64,000 bases of DNA from Diphasiastrum complanatum (lineage: Eukaryota > Streptophyta > Lycopodiopsida > Lycopodiales > Lycopodiaceae): the NCBI GenBank assembly GCA_029204225.1, contig CM055095.1:11009506-11073505 (forward strand), given 5' to 3'. Positions 10,164 through 21,236 of this stretch are shown in pieces. Made by a program: the position numbers and the translations under genes. Below the pieces are notes generated by a model. That model ran no database searches. It was not told the origin of the DNA and worked only from the letters and a program-made list of their open reading frames with translations. Each line of letters begins with the position of its first letter. Position 1 is the stretch's first letter.

Positions 10164-11500
10164 TGTTAGATTATTCTCCTAATTCTCCTACTGACTGAAT
10201 AATCGATCTTTAGTCTTCATCCATTCTATTATCTAGTTCTCAAGTTTTATGCATGTTTTTACACAGTCTGCAAAACTACTCGGGAATCGCTCACAGTGGT
10301 TCCAACAATATTTATCGGACATCATCCGACATATTGACGTCCCCGACAAAAGTCGAAGACTTCGGTCATTTCGTGTGAAAAATTGTCAACTAGTAGTATT
10401 TTCCTAACTTGAGATTTTGTAGGCCTATGGCCAAATAAAAGTTAGAGATAGGTTCATACATGTATGTAGAGGCCCAAAGTATGTGTACACTACTTTTGAG
10501 GTCACATTAATTAGAGGAGGTCGAGTGTGGAGCTCTTCTATTGGCTCATAATTTGGTGCATTCCTATTTGACCAAATTTCTAGGTATATGGGTGAATCCT
10601 ATTGGACCCCAATTTTAGCCTATCATAAGACAAGTGGCCAAGAGGCACTATGGCTGCTATAAATAGCCATCTCCACGAGTATGTACATATCTCATTTTCA
10701 TTCTATTGAATGAATGTTATGCTCTTTGAAGGTCCATCTTCTTCTCTCTCACTTTTTTGTTCATATCTTGCATTCTAGCCACTAGAATTGTGATTTCTTT
10801 GTTGCTATGGCTTCACACGTGTGAAATGCAGGTTGTAGGCTCTGAAGTACGGACAGGGACAGCAAGTTTCTGTTTGTGGAAGCTTATGATCAGATTTTGA
10901 TGTTTAGTTGATGTTTAGTATGCTTAACATCACAATTTCTATCATTTTTTCAATCTAGATGTGCATAACTTCCATGGCCAAGATCTTTATGAAACTTTAG
11001 CATCTTTTGGATCTGAGTTTTTCACATTTCGGCCATGTGGAATGAAAGGCAGTTATTGTTCTTCTTGAATTGAAGCTACAGACTTACCATAACTGATTTG
11101 CAAGTAAATTTTTGGGAAGTCCTAACTAGATGGATGCTAGCTCATTATGTCGAACTAGCAATTGTGATCTGATTACTGGACATGCGTCAATTGCTTAGTA
11201 TAAATAGTTGATCATTAAACATTTTCATAAGTTCTCTATTATGCTCTTTTTCTAGCATCGTTTCTATCTTAGCTTAGAGCTTAATATTGTTACTCACGCT
11301 TACTGCTTATTATCAGTGGAAGTGCAATCAAGTAGAGATTTTCAATTACTCAGAGATAGCTTACAATATGTAGTTTCTATCTGCAATTATCTTGTGCTCA
11401 TCATCATCTGATTTTGTACATGCTACATTCGTTTTATTGCGTGTATTACGTCAAAATGTGTTCAAATTCTATTAGGATCTAGTGCAGTATGCAGATCACA
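10164..11500 (+). repeat. LTR D, interrupted by a solo LTR
   Basis: Begins TGTTAGATTATTC after the polypurine tract, is broken at 10373 by the inserted solo LTR, and resumes at 11027. A TATA box TATAAATAG is at 11199-11207. The part from 11290 to about 11480 (ACTCAGAGATAGCTTA, TCTGATTTTGTACATGCTAC) recurs at 41475-41650, immediately after a copia RNase H fragment, which supports a copia 3' LTR. The 3' boundary is uncertain. Confidence 0.65.
10374..11026 (+). mobile_element. Solo LTR with 5-bp target-site duplication
   Basis: 653 bp starting TGTGAAAAATTGTC and ending GAGTTTTTCACA, so termini are inverted repeats like those of LTR B (4484-5138). It is flanked by the exact duplication TTTCG (10369-10373 and 11027-11031). 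No internal domain follows, so it is the product of recombination between the two LTRs of one inserted element. A TATA box TATAAATAG lies at 10658-10666 and the palindrome TTCACACGTGTGAA at 10812-10825. Confidence 0.94.
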
Positions 11501-11959
11501 TCAATCAATCACTGTAGATACTCCTCACAAGCTCTCCAAGAGGCACAACAAAAGCTAAAAGATTACTAGGAAACACTATACGTATAGGAAAATCCCCAAA
11601 CTACATGGGCTCAATAGGTGTCACTAAACTAGCCTACCACCTTCCAAACTAGAATCAGGCCCAATATGGCCTCTTAAATAACTGACAAACTGGAGACATG
11701 CCCTTGAGTATAGCATAACGAAACCAAAAACCATTGTACAGTCTAATTTTCCTACGTGTGATTTGTGACTCCACATAACTATATAATAATATCATATAGA
11801 GAAAACACGTATTATTCATGTTGCATGGGACAATATTTGCAATCTCTTCAATTAAGTGCATTGTGTGTCTAAGATTGAGGTTGCAAAATCTCTTTTCAAC
11901 TATACGCATGATACTGGAATCATGTTAATATGTTTCAATTTCATATTGACTTCACAAAT
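11501..11959. other. No recognisable gene
   Basis: AT-rich sequence between LTR D and the next dispersed repeat. Only short, featureless ORFs. Confidence 0.45.
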
Positions 11960-12160
11960 TATCTTAAAACACCTTCATTTGCAAAATTAATTCAAGGTCT
12001 AACCTATTTACATTTTTCTATTAAAGCTACTACAAATTTCAAAAATGTTACAATTATAGCCAGGGATTTGTTGTGATGTACCATAAAGTCCTTTTTTATA
12101 GTGAGTTTATTCTTACATTATATGTGACTCTATGTAGCAAGGCATTTATGATGGACTACA
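11960..12160. repeat. Dispersed repeat, inverted copy at 41875-42075
   Basis: Shared text includes CTAACCTATTTACATTTT, ATTTGTTGTGATGTACCA, TCCTTTTTTATAGTGAG and TATGTGACTCTATGTAGCAA. In the 41.9-kb copy it is on the opposite strand. The family is unknown; both copies lie near repeats associated with LTR D. Confidence 0.8.
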
Positions 12161-12409
12161 ATGTTGCTATTCAAAATAAATTTTTTTTTATATAAAGTGA
12201 CTCTATGTAACTAAACATCTATAAGGTTGCTCATATGGTATTTAAGCATTCATGCAAGATATATAGCACTATACACATTCTCAATTTGATGAAAATGGCA
12301 ACCAAATGAGTTAAAAATTTGTATGGACCATATTTGACCTCCATCAATGTGTCATATCAATAAAGAAAAGCAAAAATAATACTAGCTTAATAAAACATAG
12401 GACAATAAA

Positions 12410-12712
12410 ATATTTACTCAAAGCCTACTACTTGATGTAAGTCATTAGCAAGAATAGTATCACTAATAGGTAATGCAGAAAGTTTTAAAGCAGTCGCTCC
12501 TGCAAATTGAGCTTATCAAAGATTTGAAAGTGTTTGAAAATGTTGCAATCCAATATAAATACATCGATGCTAGAAAGATACAATGGCGGATGTGTATAGT
12601 GAAAAGCATTTAATGCATCATCAATATAGACATCTACCAAAGATAACCAAAATCATGAAGATAGTAGTACTCCATAATCTTTTTCACAAATTGAAACCTA
12701 GCATCATGGTAG
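12410..12712. repeat. Dispersed repeat related to 15855-16055 and 19383-19494
   Basis: 12410-12600 matches 15855-16055 (CCTACTACTTGA, GTAATGCAGAAAGTTTTAAA, ACATCGATGCTAGAAAG). 12595-12712 matches 19383-19494 (AGTGAAAAGCATTTAATGC, AGACATCTACCAAAGATAAC). In the 15.8-kb copy it lies just upstream, on the minus strand, of a copia protease, so it may be old gag sequence. No frame is readable. Confidence 0.75.
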
Positions 12713-14644
12713 GGGATGGCGTGCCCTAGAGACAGTTGACTTCCACAAGAGAGTGCTAGCCCCATCCCTCCCCTCCCCTTCCTTTATTTTAATGTTCATA
12801 GTGTTTTTTTTTTTTTATCCTCCTCTTTTTCCAATGTTGCTTTAAAAACAATTTGATTCAAATTTGTTGGGTACGGTCCAAGTGCAGGATACCATCAATT
12901 CCTCCGGTCGCACATCCTCTGAACATGGTTTTTGATGGTGTGCAAATACGAGAGACAATTGGGGATGAGTCAACTATCCCTGATGTATAGAAAATAGGAG
13001 ATAGACACATAGCATACATATTAAAAATAGACACTTCTACAAATTTGTTGATGCCAAATGTGGGCTCTCCTTTATTGGAATTAATAGTTTATACATTTTT
13101 TTTCTCATAAGCTGCATCTAATTTTGTTCCTCTTCTACAATGTTATTGTTGTTGGTAGCTCCTTGCAATTTGTGATCAACTCCCATCTCTTTCATAATTG
13201 TAAGAAGAAAGCAAAAGTATCAATGTACATTATCATCTTAGACTATTTTACACTATCATTTTGAGTATTAAGTAGTAGCAGGTATTGCATAGGAAGAGTC
13301 AACCAATGGGATACATCCCCTATTGCCCGACAGTAATTTGAATGTTTGCTATAATATATTTTTATTTTTCAGTTTATTTATGCTGTGTTACGTAGATTTG
13401 AAATGTGTGCACTTTGATTGGGCCAAATGGTGGTCAAAGTTAAGGACAAAGAATAAAAGTATATTTACAAAGAATTCTTCTAAATTAAATGATTATCTCT
13501 GTGAATTTTGGAATTTCTCTAATGATTGTCTTTGTGAGGTTTTGTTTTTGTAGTCAAAATAAAAGTAGTATATTAATTTGCACAATTTTTTTAATTATGT
13601 TGCATTTCAATGTAAATCATACACTGCCATGTGTTAGGCCACTTTTGGGCCAATGTAATATGGTTATAATGATTTATTATTATTGGTTTAGATGCTAGCA
13701 AGGCCAATGTATGTTGTTTGAATATTGTCATACGAATAAATAGTTAGGATGGGTCGTTGTTGAAGTAGTTGCGTATAAAGCCAAAACGTTTAGAGGCTAA
13801 TTACTGTATTTAAGTAATTGGAAGGATAGTGCATAAGGATAAATGAAAAGTTACTTTCAGAGTTTGTTAGTGTAATAGCCAAAGGGTCACCCTCAAATGA
13901 GTTAAGTGGTATGTGATCCAACTCAATGCAAGAAGATGATGTGTGTTTTGAAGAAAAAAACATTGTAACATTGGATATGCATGATGAACCCACCTCTTTT
14001 TAGGTATTGGAAAAGCACGAATCATCCATCCAAGTACCAAATGATATGAAAATGACACAAGAAAAAAAGTACAATTATAAATGGCGATATTTCTATGATC
14101 TTACGAAGTCATTTTGAGGGTTTGAGGGCACCATGTTTGGATGAGACAATAATAGAAGAAGATGAATATAAAAATGAGCTAAGCTCATATTCTCAAAGAA
14201 ATTAAACATGTTAGGAAATCTACATTTATTTTTAGATCTAGATTCAAATGAGTGTCGAGATGATGCATATTTAGATTTAGATTCAAACGATTCAGAGTTC
14301 AATGTGTTAATTAAAATACCCAAACCTTACGGTTATGTCCTATTTCATAATGTCACCTCATATTCCCTCCCTACTATGTGTAGGGTTTTCCTATCAAGGA
14401 GAGATTAGAACCTTGTCTTTAATGGGAGAAAAGTAAGGGCTACACACCTTCTTAGGATTAAATAATTTTAATGACTATCAAACTCTTTCATGTTGACTAA
14501 ATTTTAATCTATCCAGTAAACAATAAATTGCAAAAATACTACATTGCTATGAACAAAATGACGGCAACTAATTTGACTATGTTAGCTAAGCAAATTTTCA
14601 TGAATTTAAACTATATTCAAATAATCCAAAAAATGATACTACAC
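12713..14644. other. Long stretch without a recognisable gene
   Basis: AT-rich. A few ORFs of 60-76 codons occur on both strands but show no domain, composition or neighbour supporting a protein. A short C-rich/T-rich stretch at 12765-12830 is low complexity. Confidence 0.5.
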
Positions 14645-14830
14645 AAACTTGCCTGTAAGCTCAAACAATCATCAACCTTAGTCTTCCCCTTGGTATTGCA
14701 CTTCCCAATTGAAGGCTGCGTGGTCGCACCTTGGTAAAATCCTCTGGACTTCATCGGTTGCCAATTTCTTGACTTCCTCAGCTACCATTGGCTTGATAGA
14801 TTCTACCAACTCTGTCTTCTATGATGTTCT
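14645..14830 (-). pseudogene. Fragment of an unassigned retroelement protein (gag-like)
   Basis: Matches, with an internal deletion, the minus-strand ORF at 19579-19899 (shared TTGGTATTGCACTTCCCAAT, TCAGCTACCATTGGCTTG) and the plus-strand copy at 58397-58790. Only a short part is left here and no frame is open throughout. In the 58-kb copy the same sequence follows degenerate zinc knuckles, which suggests a gag C-terminal region. Confidence 0.6.
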
Positions 14831-14846
14831 CGTCTATTGTCCCTTA

Positions 14847-15240
14847 TGTTAGCCCAACATAGAAATTATTGTGGCATGTGTTTTGTAAGCCCACAAGTAA
14901 TTCGGATTAGAAAAACCTTATGCTTAGACCTTTTATTATTCAAGTTTAACTATTACAATCAATCATTTGTAATGGTTCAGTTTAGAAAGTCTAAGTTTAA
15001 GATTTAATTCCTAAGTTCAATTGAGTTAAGTTTAATTTCTAAGTTAGTGCAAGTGCACAAGTTAAATAGCTCAAGTTTGGACTTAGTCCCATAAGCATGT
15101 TTAAGCTTAGGCCCACCACTCTTTCCATATATGGAAGTGGATTTGGGTCTCCAACAACACTTGTACAAGCTATTAGATTAATAGAGACACTTTTGTGTAA
15201 TCTTGTTTTGCTTAATTGTGTTCACCATTTGTAATAGAAT
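14847..15240 (+). repeat. LTR-like fragment
   Basis: Begins TGTTAGCCCAACATAG. The part at about 15000-15125, including GTGCAAGTGCACAAG and CATGTTTAAGCTTAGGCCCA, recurs inverted at about 40190-40310. A TATA-like CCATATATGGAAG is near 15126. The boundaries and family are uncertain. Confidence 0.55.
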
Positions 15241-15399
15241 ACCTTGTGGTAGTAACCACTGAGAAGATTGAGTTTGTCGATTCTTTTACCAGTTTGATTT
15301 TCTGCATGCTCTTTGAATTGTCAAAATATTCTGAAAGCCTCCAATTTCTGCTTAATGAAACAAGCAGCTGTTCTTCTCGAATATTCGTCAATGTCCTAA

Positions 15400-15840
15400 T
15401 CAATGATGCCATAGTAACGCTTTATGGACAAGAACAGAGGTTTTCAAGACTTGACTATTATCAAAATAACAATGTGCCAATCTATATAAGTATCCATGCC
15501 TCTTACTGAGTGCAAGGACCTTACTTGTCCTATCTATAATTCGGGATTGAGCAGACTCAAACTCTACCTTATGACCTAAATCAGTGATTCTATTTACTGA
15601 TAATAGATTCATAGAGAGCCTAGGTGCATACAAAACATTTGATAGTAGTTTGAATTGATCATGCTGGAATTTCAATCTCATACCTTCACCTTCAATAGTA
15701 TGAGTGCTATTCTCACCAAGGTGAACGTATCTATTTGTACTATAAGGCGTATAGGAGTAAAAATGCTCACGATGATTGGTCATATGTTGAGTAGCTCCAA
15801 AATCCAGAAACCAAGAATTATCCAATAAGAAGAAAAGCAA
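15400..15840 (-). pseudogene. Ty1/copia protease remnant with altered active site
   Basis: Minus-strand ORF with SWFLDFGATQHMT followed by VLYAPRLSMNLLSV and later HGYLYRL, the standard order of copia protease and start of the integrase zinc-binding region. The usual catalytic Asp-Ser-Gly triplet reads Asp-Phe-Gly, so the enzyme would be inactive. No RT is linked. The right side (15855-16055) is a dispersed repeat that may be its gag. Confidence 0.85.
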
Positions 15841-15854
15841 AGAAATTATTAGCT

Positions 15855-16060
15855 TAATAAAAAAGAAGACGATAACATTTTTACTAGAGGCCTACTACTT
15901 GACGTCAGTCATTAGCAAGAATAGTGTCACTAATAGGTAATGCAGAAAGTTTTAAAACAGTCACTCCTACAAATTGAGCTTGCCAAAGATTTGAAAGTGT
16001 TTGAACATGATGCAATGCAATAAAAATACATCGATGCTAGAAAGATACAATGGTGGATGT
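15855..16060. repeat. Dispersed repeat, copy of 12410-12600
   Basis: Same order of motifs as at 12410-12600, with small differences. It lies directly upstream, in minus-strand sense, of the copia protease remnant. Confidence 0.75.
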
Positions 16061-16808
16061 GATGTAACATTTTGTCCCTACCATTTTACAACAAGCTATG
16101 TAGATAAGGACAAAAAATCATTAAATTATTTATGAAGACATCCATATGATTTTAAAGCAAAGGTGATTTATTTTTTACCAAATGCATGGTCATTGTAATC
16201 TTGCTCCTTCTCTTGATCTGTGTGAGATGCAATAGCCCCTTGTGTGATGGAAGAACAACGAAGAAGGTCTTGTCGAGAGGGATGACAAATAGCAACATTG
16301 CCCAGACTGCACATCCCCTCACGTGGAGGTCGACACATTGACGAGATGACTACAAAGATGGCCCTGGCAAAATGTGTTTTTGCTCTCGAACAATTTGAAA
16401 ATCACTATCTTGTGACAATAGACGATCTCCACCCAGGGGCACCACATAAGAAGATCAATAGCTAGGAAAAATCCAACACACGACCACATGAACACTTAGA
16501 GAGACCATCTAACATTTGATGTGGTAGTCTCAATCTTGTACAAAGGGTAATGACAAACAAGTCAGAGGAGAGTTGCAAGAGTGGAAGAATTGGACATGCA
16601 ACGCTCAGTGAAGGAATGAGTTTGCTACGTGAGAGTATTTTGAAAAAGTAATTGTTGATTTTCCACCAAAGATTCAAAGGGAATCATAAAAGGCTACACT
16701 AGTGGAAGTAGACATCTAAGAGTGGGAAGATCATGTTGAAAAGGGAAATTGTAGATTTTCACATGAGCCACGAATAAAAAAAAAAAGATTCCACTATGTG
16801 GCTTTTCA
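16061..16808. other. No recognisable gene
   Basis: Mixed-composition sequence; short minus-strand ORFs lack domains. Confidence 0.45.
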
Positions 16809-17008
16809 ATGCACTTCAATTGTTGCAAAAAGGTAATATATTTGTTATTGTTGAACTGGATTTCGCACCACATGGAACCCACGAAACAATATCAACGTGG
16901 CAAACCTTTTGAATCGACAAAATCTTTAAAATTCAAAGTTCCTTTCTTTTCTTTTTTAGGGTTGCAGGGAATGAATTCAACAACCACCGGCACAAGTATA
17001 AATAAGAC

Positions 17009-17036
17009 TGTGTGTGCGTGTGTGTGTGTGTGTGTG

Positions 17037-17087
<51 letters not shown>
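17009..17087. repeat. Compound microsatellite (GT)n(GA)n
   Basis: About 30 bp of TG/GT followed directly by about 49 bp of GA. Any reading frame through it gives Cys-Val and Arg-Glu repeats, which should not be taken as protein. Confidence 0.97.
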
Positions 17088-17089
<2 letters not shown>

Positions 17090-17164
17090 TCCAACTGACA
17101 CAGACTTTTCTGAGCGTTCTTTGTCACTTGATAAAAGTTACGCATTGTGTACTAATTTTGTGCA

Positions 17165-17733
17165 GCAAAATTCATCTGTTTCCCAACAAAATTCATCTAT
17201 TTCCCCCCACGAAATGGAAAATTATCACTCGAATATCCAGGAAATATCAAACTCCACGCCTGCTAAGGGTGATGGATCACGCCAGATAAGTCATGAAAAG
17301 TTTCCAGGACAAGCGCCCAATTTAGGTGACGATGAAGTTGATTCAATTATGCGCTCTTTAGGTTGGATGCCCTGGGATCCATATCAGGGTTATAGGGGAA
17401 TATGTAATGTTTCCCTCTTCTGGAAATATGAGCAATGTAAATATTGTAGAGGTCAAGTATCCCGTACGATTTGAAAATCCAGAAAAGATGAAAATCTTTT
17501 TCCCTGAGATTCAACAATTAACTTTGATGGTGAGAAACTTCAAAGCTGATTCAGGTATAAAGTTCTTCTTTCGCTTTTAATGTTGCTAGTGCTATTTTTG
17601 AGCTTTATAATTATAAAACGCAGGTTGTATGGAGCACTATTTCTTGAAAATATAATCGTGTGCAGGTGTCCATGGAGTACGTGTTTGGCAACTGAACAAA
17701 GATGGAAAATGGCTCCAGAGCTCCGGTAGATAA
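17165..17733 (+). pseudogene. Spliced gene-like segment of unknown function (possible host gene fragment)
   Basis: I do not recognise this protein. An acceptor-like TTTTGTGCAG ends at 17164 and opens a frame through about 17387 with DDEVDSIMRSLGWMPWDPYQ, unlike retroelement proteins in the window. A second frame, from about 17389, reads VEVKYPVRFENPEKM and LTLMVRNFKAD up to 17554. There a GTATAAAG donor starts a 111-bp intron ending TGTGCAG at 17665. Joining across this intron keeps phase and continues VRVWQLNKDGKWLQSS to a stop at 17731-17733, or to a further donor (GTAGAT) at 17726. The change of frame near 17388 needs a frameshift or another small splice. Short phase-compatible introns and charged, mixed-composition peptides suggest an ordinary plant gene, perhaps truncated or a pseudogene. 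Confidence 0.42.
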
Positions 17734-17830
17734 TAGATCTACAATGTTACGTAGAACCAGTTAAAAATTTTATTTCCCTTCAAAATATAGAACTGTTTTG
17801 TCCTCCATGTTTATTCCCTCTCTAGTGAGC

Positions 17831-17831
<1 letters not shown>

Positions 17832-17898
<67 letters not shown>
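17832..17898. repeat. (CT)n microsatellite
   Basis: About 67 bp of CT. It is complementary to the (GA)n tract about 750 bp to its left, on the other side of the gene-like segment. Confidence 0.97.
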
Positions 17899-17900
<2 letters not shown>

Positions 17901-19382
17901 GTTTCTTCGTTTTCAGCAACTGCGCTATAATGATGCCTAATCATGTTTCAGAGTTTTGTCTTATTAGTTAAACGCGGAATTGCGTATTACCGAAAATATG
18001 GTGATGCGTCATGTTAGTCATCAAAGGGCAGTTTCTTTACTTGTCGTTTTCTAACGCGCGTTCAACACATACAAACATTCAAAGAGGGATAACTGGGTCG
18101 GTGTTCTTTCATGTAGAAAAATGCTAGAAGCGTCGCCGTCTAGGGCAGATCACACTCATGTGCTTCATCATATATTGTCTACTTCTTCAAAATTATTTCA
18201 AATATTGGCATGGTATTGATGGTATTAACGTTTCTAAAGCATTAGCTATGATATTCCAAGCGTTCTTAGAAAATATCATCCCATCAAAACTTTGAAATAA
18301 AAGGGTGACTTAGTATTATTTTGAACTCTAAGTTTGCATCAAAGTTGCTGGTTGACGGTAAGTTGACTCTCGGCTGCTGTAGAGTATGGAATATTAAAAC
18401 CTGGTGCCCCAAACTTGATTTGGTGTCACCCATAATTGTCCCCACGTAGCCTCTGAATCAACTCTAGAGTCAATGTTCCAGTCTCATCCTGACACTAGGG
18501 TAAAGGGCAAAGATGAGTTACATGAGGTTTTTTGGGTTGGGAGAAGAGAGGCTACTTAGAGCTTTATCTACCGCAATCGATGAGTGTCTATAGCAAAGTT
18601 GAACGTGTAAATGCCTGCCACATCATATTTAAGTTGCCATTTATGAGGTAGTTTTGCTGCGCCCATGTATAATAAATGATGGGAGTTCATGGTTCGGTTT
18701 GCTTGCTTTTAAGAAGAATTATCCATCCTTGGCTTTTATAACATTGGCCTTATAATGGATGTACAATGTATAAAAAGTATTGCTTGTATATAGTAGCAAC
18801 TAATGAAACAATACAAAAGATGATCAAATAAGATCACAAGAGGCCCTGCACTTGACTGCAAAACAAAAATAAGAAAGAGAATCAAAGAAGATCACGAGAG
18901 TCTCTACATTAGACAAAATTTTAGTGGCTTGTGCTGAAGCTACAAATCAGATGATATAAAACTTTGAAAAAAAATATAGTATCTGTAATAATTCATTGAT
19001 AGTTGTTGGTTTTGTGCATGTTATTTTTATTATAAGATGCTAGAACATGTTGTAGGGTTTGTAAACCTACGACAAAGTCTTCATGGATGTGCTTAGTGGT
19101 GTATATAGCTACTACATAGCAACTGTGTTTTGGAACTATTATTTGAGGATGTGATATATTAGTGTATTAGTAGTATGACCTTTGTGCTTGTTGTTTTGTA
19201 GTAAGGGTTGTTAAATTGTTTTGTAGTAAAAATAGTTGCATAAAAAATCACCTCCTTTTATGTTAGGCAATTTCTACACTTTTTCAAAATGAAATAGGAC
19301 CAAAACCTAATCAACGCTTACTTGAGTCTCCCAATAATGAACACGTGTTTAGATTTGATCCCAAACATCTATAAACATGTCA
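17899..19382. other. No recognisable gene
   Basis: The sequence right after the CT tract could hold further exons of the 17.2-kb segment, but I see no long frame with clear splice sites. The remainder is AT-rich and featureless. Confidence 0.4.
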
Positions 19383-19494
19383 TACTATAGTGAAAAGCAT
19401 TTAATGCATCTTCAATATAGACATCTACCAAAGATAACCAAAAACATGAAGATAGTATTACTCCAAAATCTTTCACAAATTGAAACCTAGCATT
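19383..19494. repeat. Dispersed repeat, copy of 12595-12712
   Basis: Same text as the right part of the 12.4-kb repeat: AGTGAAAAGCATTTAATGC through TTGAAACCTAGCAT. Confidence 0.8.
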
Positions 19495-19578
19495 TGGGCT
19501 TGAATTTTCTGCATTTGGCCTTTTGAGAATAGATATACCCGGATTTAGCACTGTGTTGATGGTCTGTTGCTTTGTGGA

Positions 19579-19899
19579 TCAATCAGACTTTGGTCGAATC
19601 TTGCTCATTGAAGGACAATCATCAACCTTAGTCTCCCCCTTGGTATTGCACTTCCCAATTGAAGGGTGTGTGGTCTCACTTTTCCTCGGACTTTGTGTTG
19701 AGTTGCTTTCAAGTTGCTCTGTTGACACAGGCTCTCTTTGTAATACATCAACAAGAAATCTTTGCAATAATTGTGCCAAGAGACTTGGTAGAATCCTTTG
19801 GATTGCATTGGTTACCAAATTCATGACTTTCTCAGCTACCATTGGCTTGGTAGATTCTTCCAACTCTGTCTTCTGTGATGTTCTCGTCGGTTTTCCCAT
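19579..19899 (-). pseudogene. Unassigned retroelement protein fragment (gag-like), best-preserved copy
   Basis: Minus-strand ORF of 106 codons starting MGKPTRTSQKTELEES and containing NAIQRILPSLLAQLLQRF and CNTKGETKVDDCPSM. Homologous copies lie at 14645-14830 (minus) and 58397-58790 (plus). In the 58-kb copy it is downstream of Cys/His clusters, which suggests the C-terminal or linker part of a gypsy-type gag. No known domain is visible, and three copies in 64 kb show it is repetitive rather than a host gene. Confidence 0.6.
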
Positions 19900-20039
19900 G
19901 GGTACATCTATGTACTTTGGAACTTTGTCAAATTGGCTTCTTTCTCACTTGTTTCATACCCAGGTGGCACTAAGATTTTTCGCTTTTAGCACATTAAGTA
20001 TGTGTGTGGAGTAGACAACACAGGTGGATGATGTTTATG

Positions 20040-20495
20040 AGCTCTTATGTTGACTCTTATGGATGGTTAACTCTTATGTTGACATAGCTTGTGCATCCAA
20101 AAGTTCTAAGAAAGTTGACACTCGGCCTCCTCTTGAATAGCATCTCAAAGGTGTCCTTCCATCCAAAATAGCACTCGGCCACCTATTGCACATGAAATTA
20201 GCACACAACAAAGCTTGATTCCAAAATGGCTTATCACGCTTAGCACATAACCTCATGGCTTTGGAACTTTCACATAAAATCCCATTCTTCCTCTCGGCTA
20301 CTCCATTTTGTTGTGGGGTCCTTGGTGTTGTATACTCCCTCTTGATCCCATGCTCGTCACAAAATGCCTTGAACTTGGTGGATATGTACTCACCACCATT
20401 GTCATTCCTTAAGCACTTGATCCTTAAGCATTGTCACCACTGGTTCTCGCTTGCATTCTTTAACTTAAAAAAGACATCATACACTTCATCCTTGT
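20040..20495 (-). pseudogene. Ty1/copia integrase fragment (element M)
   Basis: On the minus strand the sequence reads NDNGGEY, then PRTPQQNGVAERKNG, then KPFWNQALLCANFMCNR and LDGRTP. These are the second catalytic Asp, the catalytic Glu and the C-terminal part of a copia integrase core. The first Asp and zinc finger are missing because the right side is replaced by an LTR fragment at 20496. It probably belongs to the same element as the gag piece at 20693-21063. Confidence 0.85.
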
Positions 20496-20692
20496 TGTTG
20501 GGCGAATTTTCCATCATGGGACTGGTCCGTCAAAAGATCCCCAACAGGGGAAGGGCCCACAATGCCCTTACACGAGTGATTAGGGTAACACCGTTTCCCA
20601 TCACGAGGGCCATCCTAATCACCCCGTACTCCCAGCTCAATGAGAGTTTTCTAGGCCCTCAGAGGTATGACCGCTTGGGAGATGAACTAATT
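20496..20692 (+). repeat. Gypsy-type LTR 5' fragment inside copia element M
   Basis: Starts TGTTGGGCGAATTTTCC and matches 25987-26180 (ACTGGTCC, GAAGGGC, CACAATGCCCTT, ACGAGTGAT, AGAGGTATGACC, TTGGGAGATGAACT). It sits between an integrase and a gag fragment of one copia, so the event removed the region between them as well as adding LTR sequence. Confidence 0.8.
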
Positions 20693-21063
20693 AAAAGTAT
20701 TTCGACTTTCTTCACTCTTTTGCAAAAAAAAAAGATTTGTCTTCTTAGAGTCAACGCTATAGAAGTAGACTTGGATTTATAAAACTTCTTCAATGAATCC
20801 CAAACATCCTTTGATGAAGTAGTCTTACCAACTTCCTTGAGAAGCTCATTGGTAACATTCATCTTTATCATGTGTAGAGCCCTTTTGGCCCTCTTGTCAT
20901 ACCTCATTTGATGTTGTTGTGTTGGTGGTCTCTCCTCCAAACCTACAACAATACCCAAAACATCATTCATCTCAAGAAGTGATTCCATCCTCACTTTCAC
21001 AATGAATAGCTATTTGAGGTAAGCCTATCACTGGCTTTCAACATGACTCCACTTGATGCAGCC
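20693..21063 (-). pseudogene. Ty1/copia gag fragment (element M)
   Basis: Minus-strand frame with KVRMESLLEMNDVLGIVVG, then AKRALHMIKMNVTNELLKEV and STSIALTLRRQIF, nearly the same protein as gag of element E at 62440. The original ATG is the minus-strand CAT near 21061-21063; a small deletion near 21000 breaks the frame after the first 30 codons. A poly-A stretch at 20726-20735 (plus strand) extends a Phe codon run. Confidence 0.88.
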
Positions 21064-21236
21064 ATGTAGCAATGACCCGATCCTCTCTTTCAACCTGTTT
21101 CAATACACAAAGCACTCCTTTGAACAACAACAAATATTTTCTAAAGGATATCACAAAGATATGAAACTTCTCAATTCTCTTATGTATTTCACACGTGTGG
21201 ATCTGAAAATAGCATTTAATGAACAGGGTTGCAGGT
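21064..21236 (-). repeat. Copia leader segment upstream of element M gag
   Basis: Almost identical, inverted, to 62270-62440 in front of element E's gag. Contains TTCACACGTGTG at 21188-21199. Its strong conservation compared with the LTR suggests recent origin or constraint. Confidence 0.85.

Noticed and set aside
16892-17145. Minus-strand ORFs with Ser-Leu and Thr-His repeats
   Set aside because: Direct translation of the dinucleotide repeats.
16809-17474. A 221-codon ORF starting before the microsatellites
   Set aside because: Its middle is only translated GT and GA repeats, and the part before them looks noncoding. Only the segment after 17164 is kept as gene-like.
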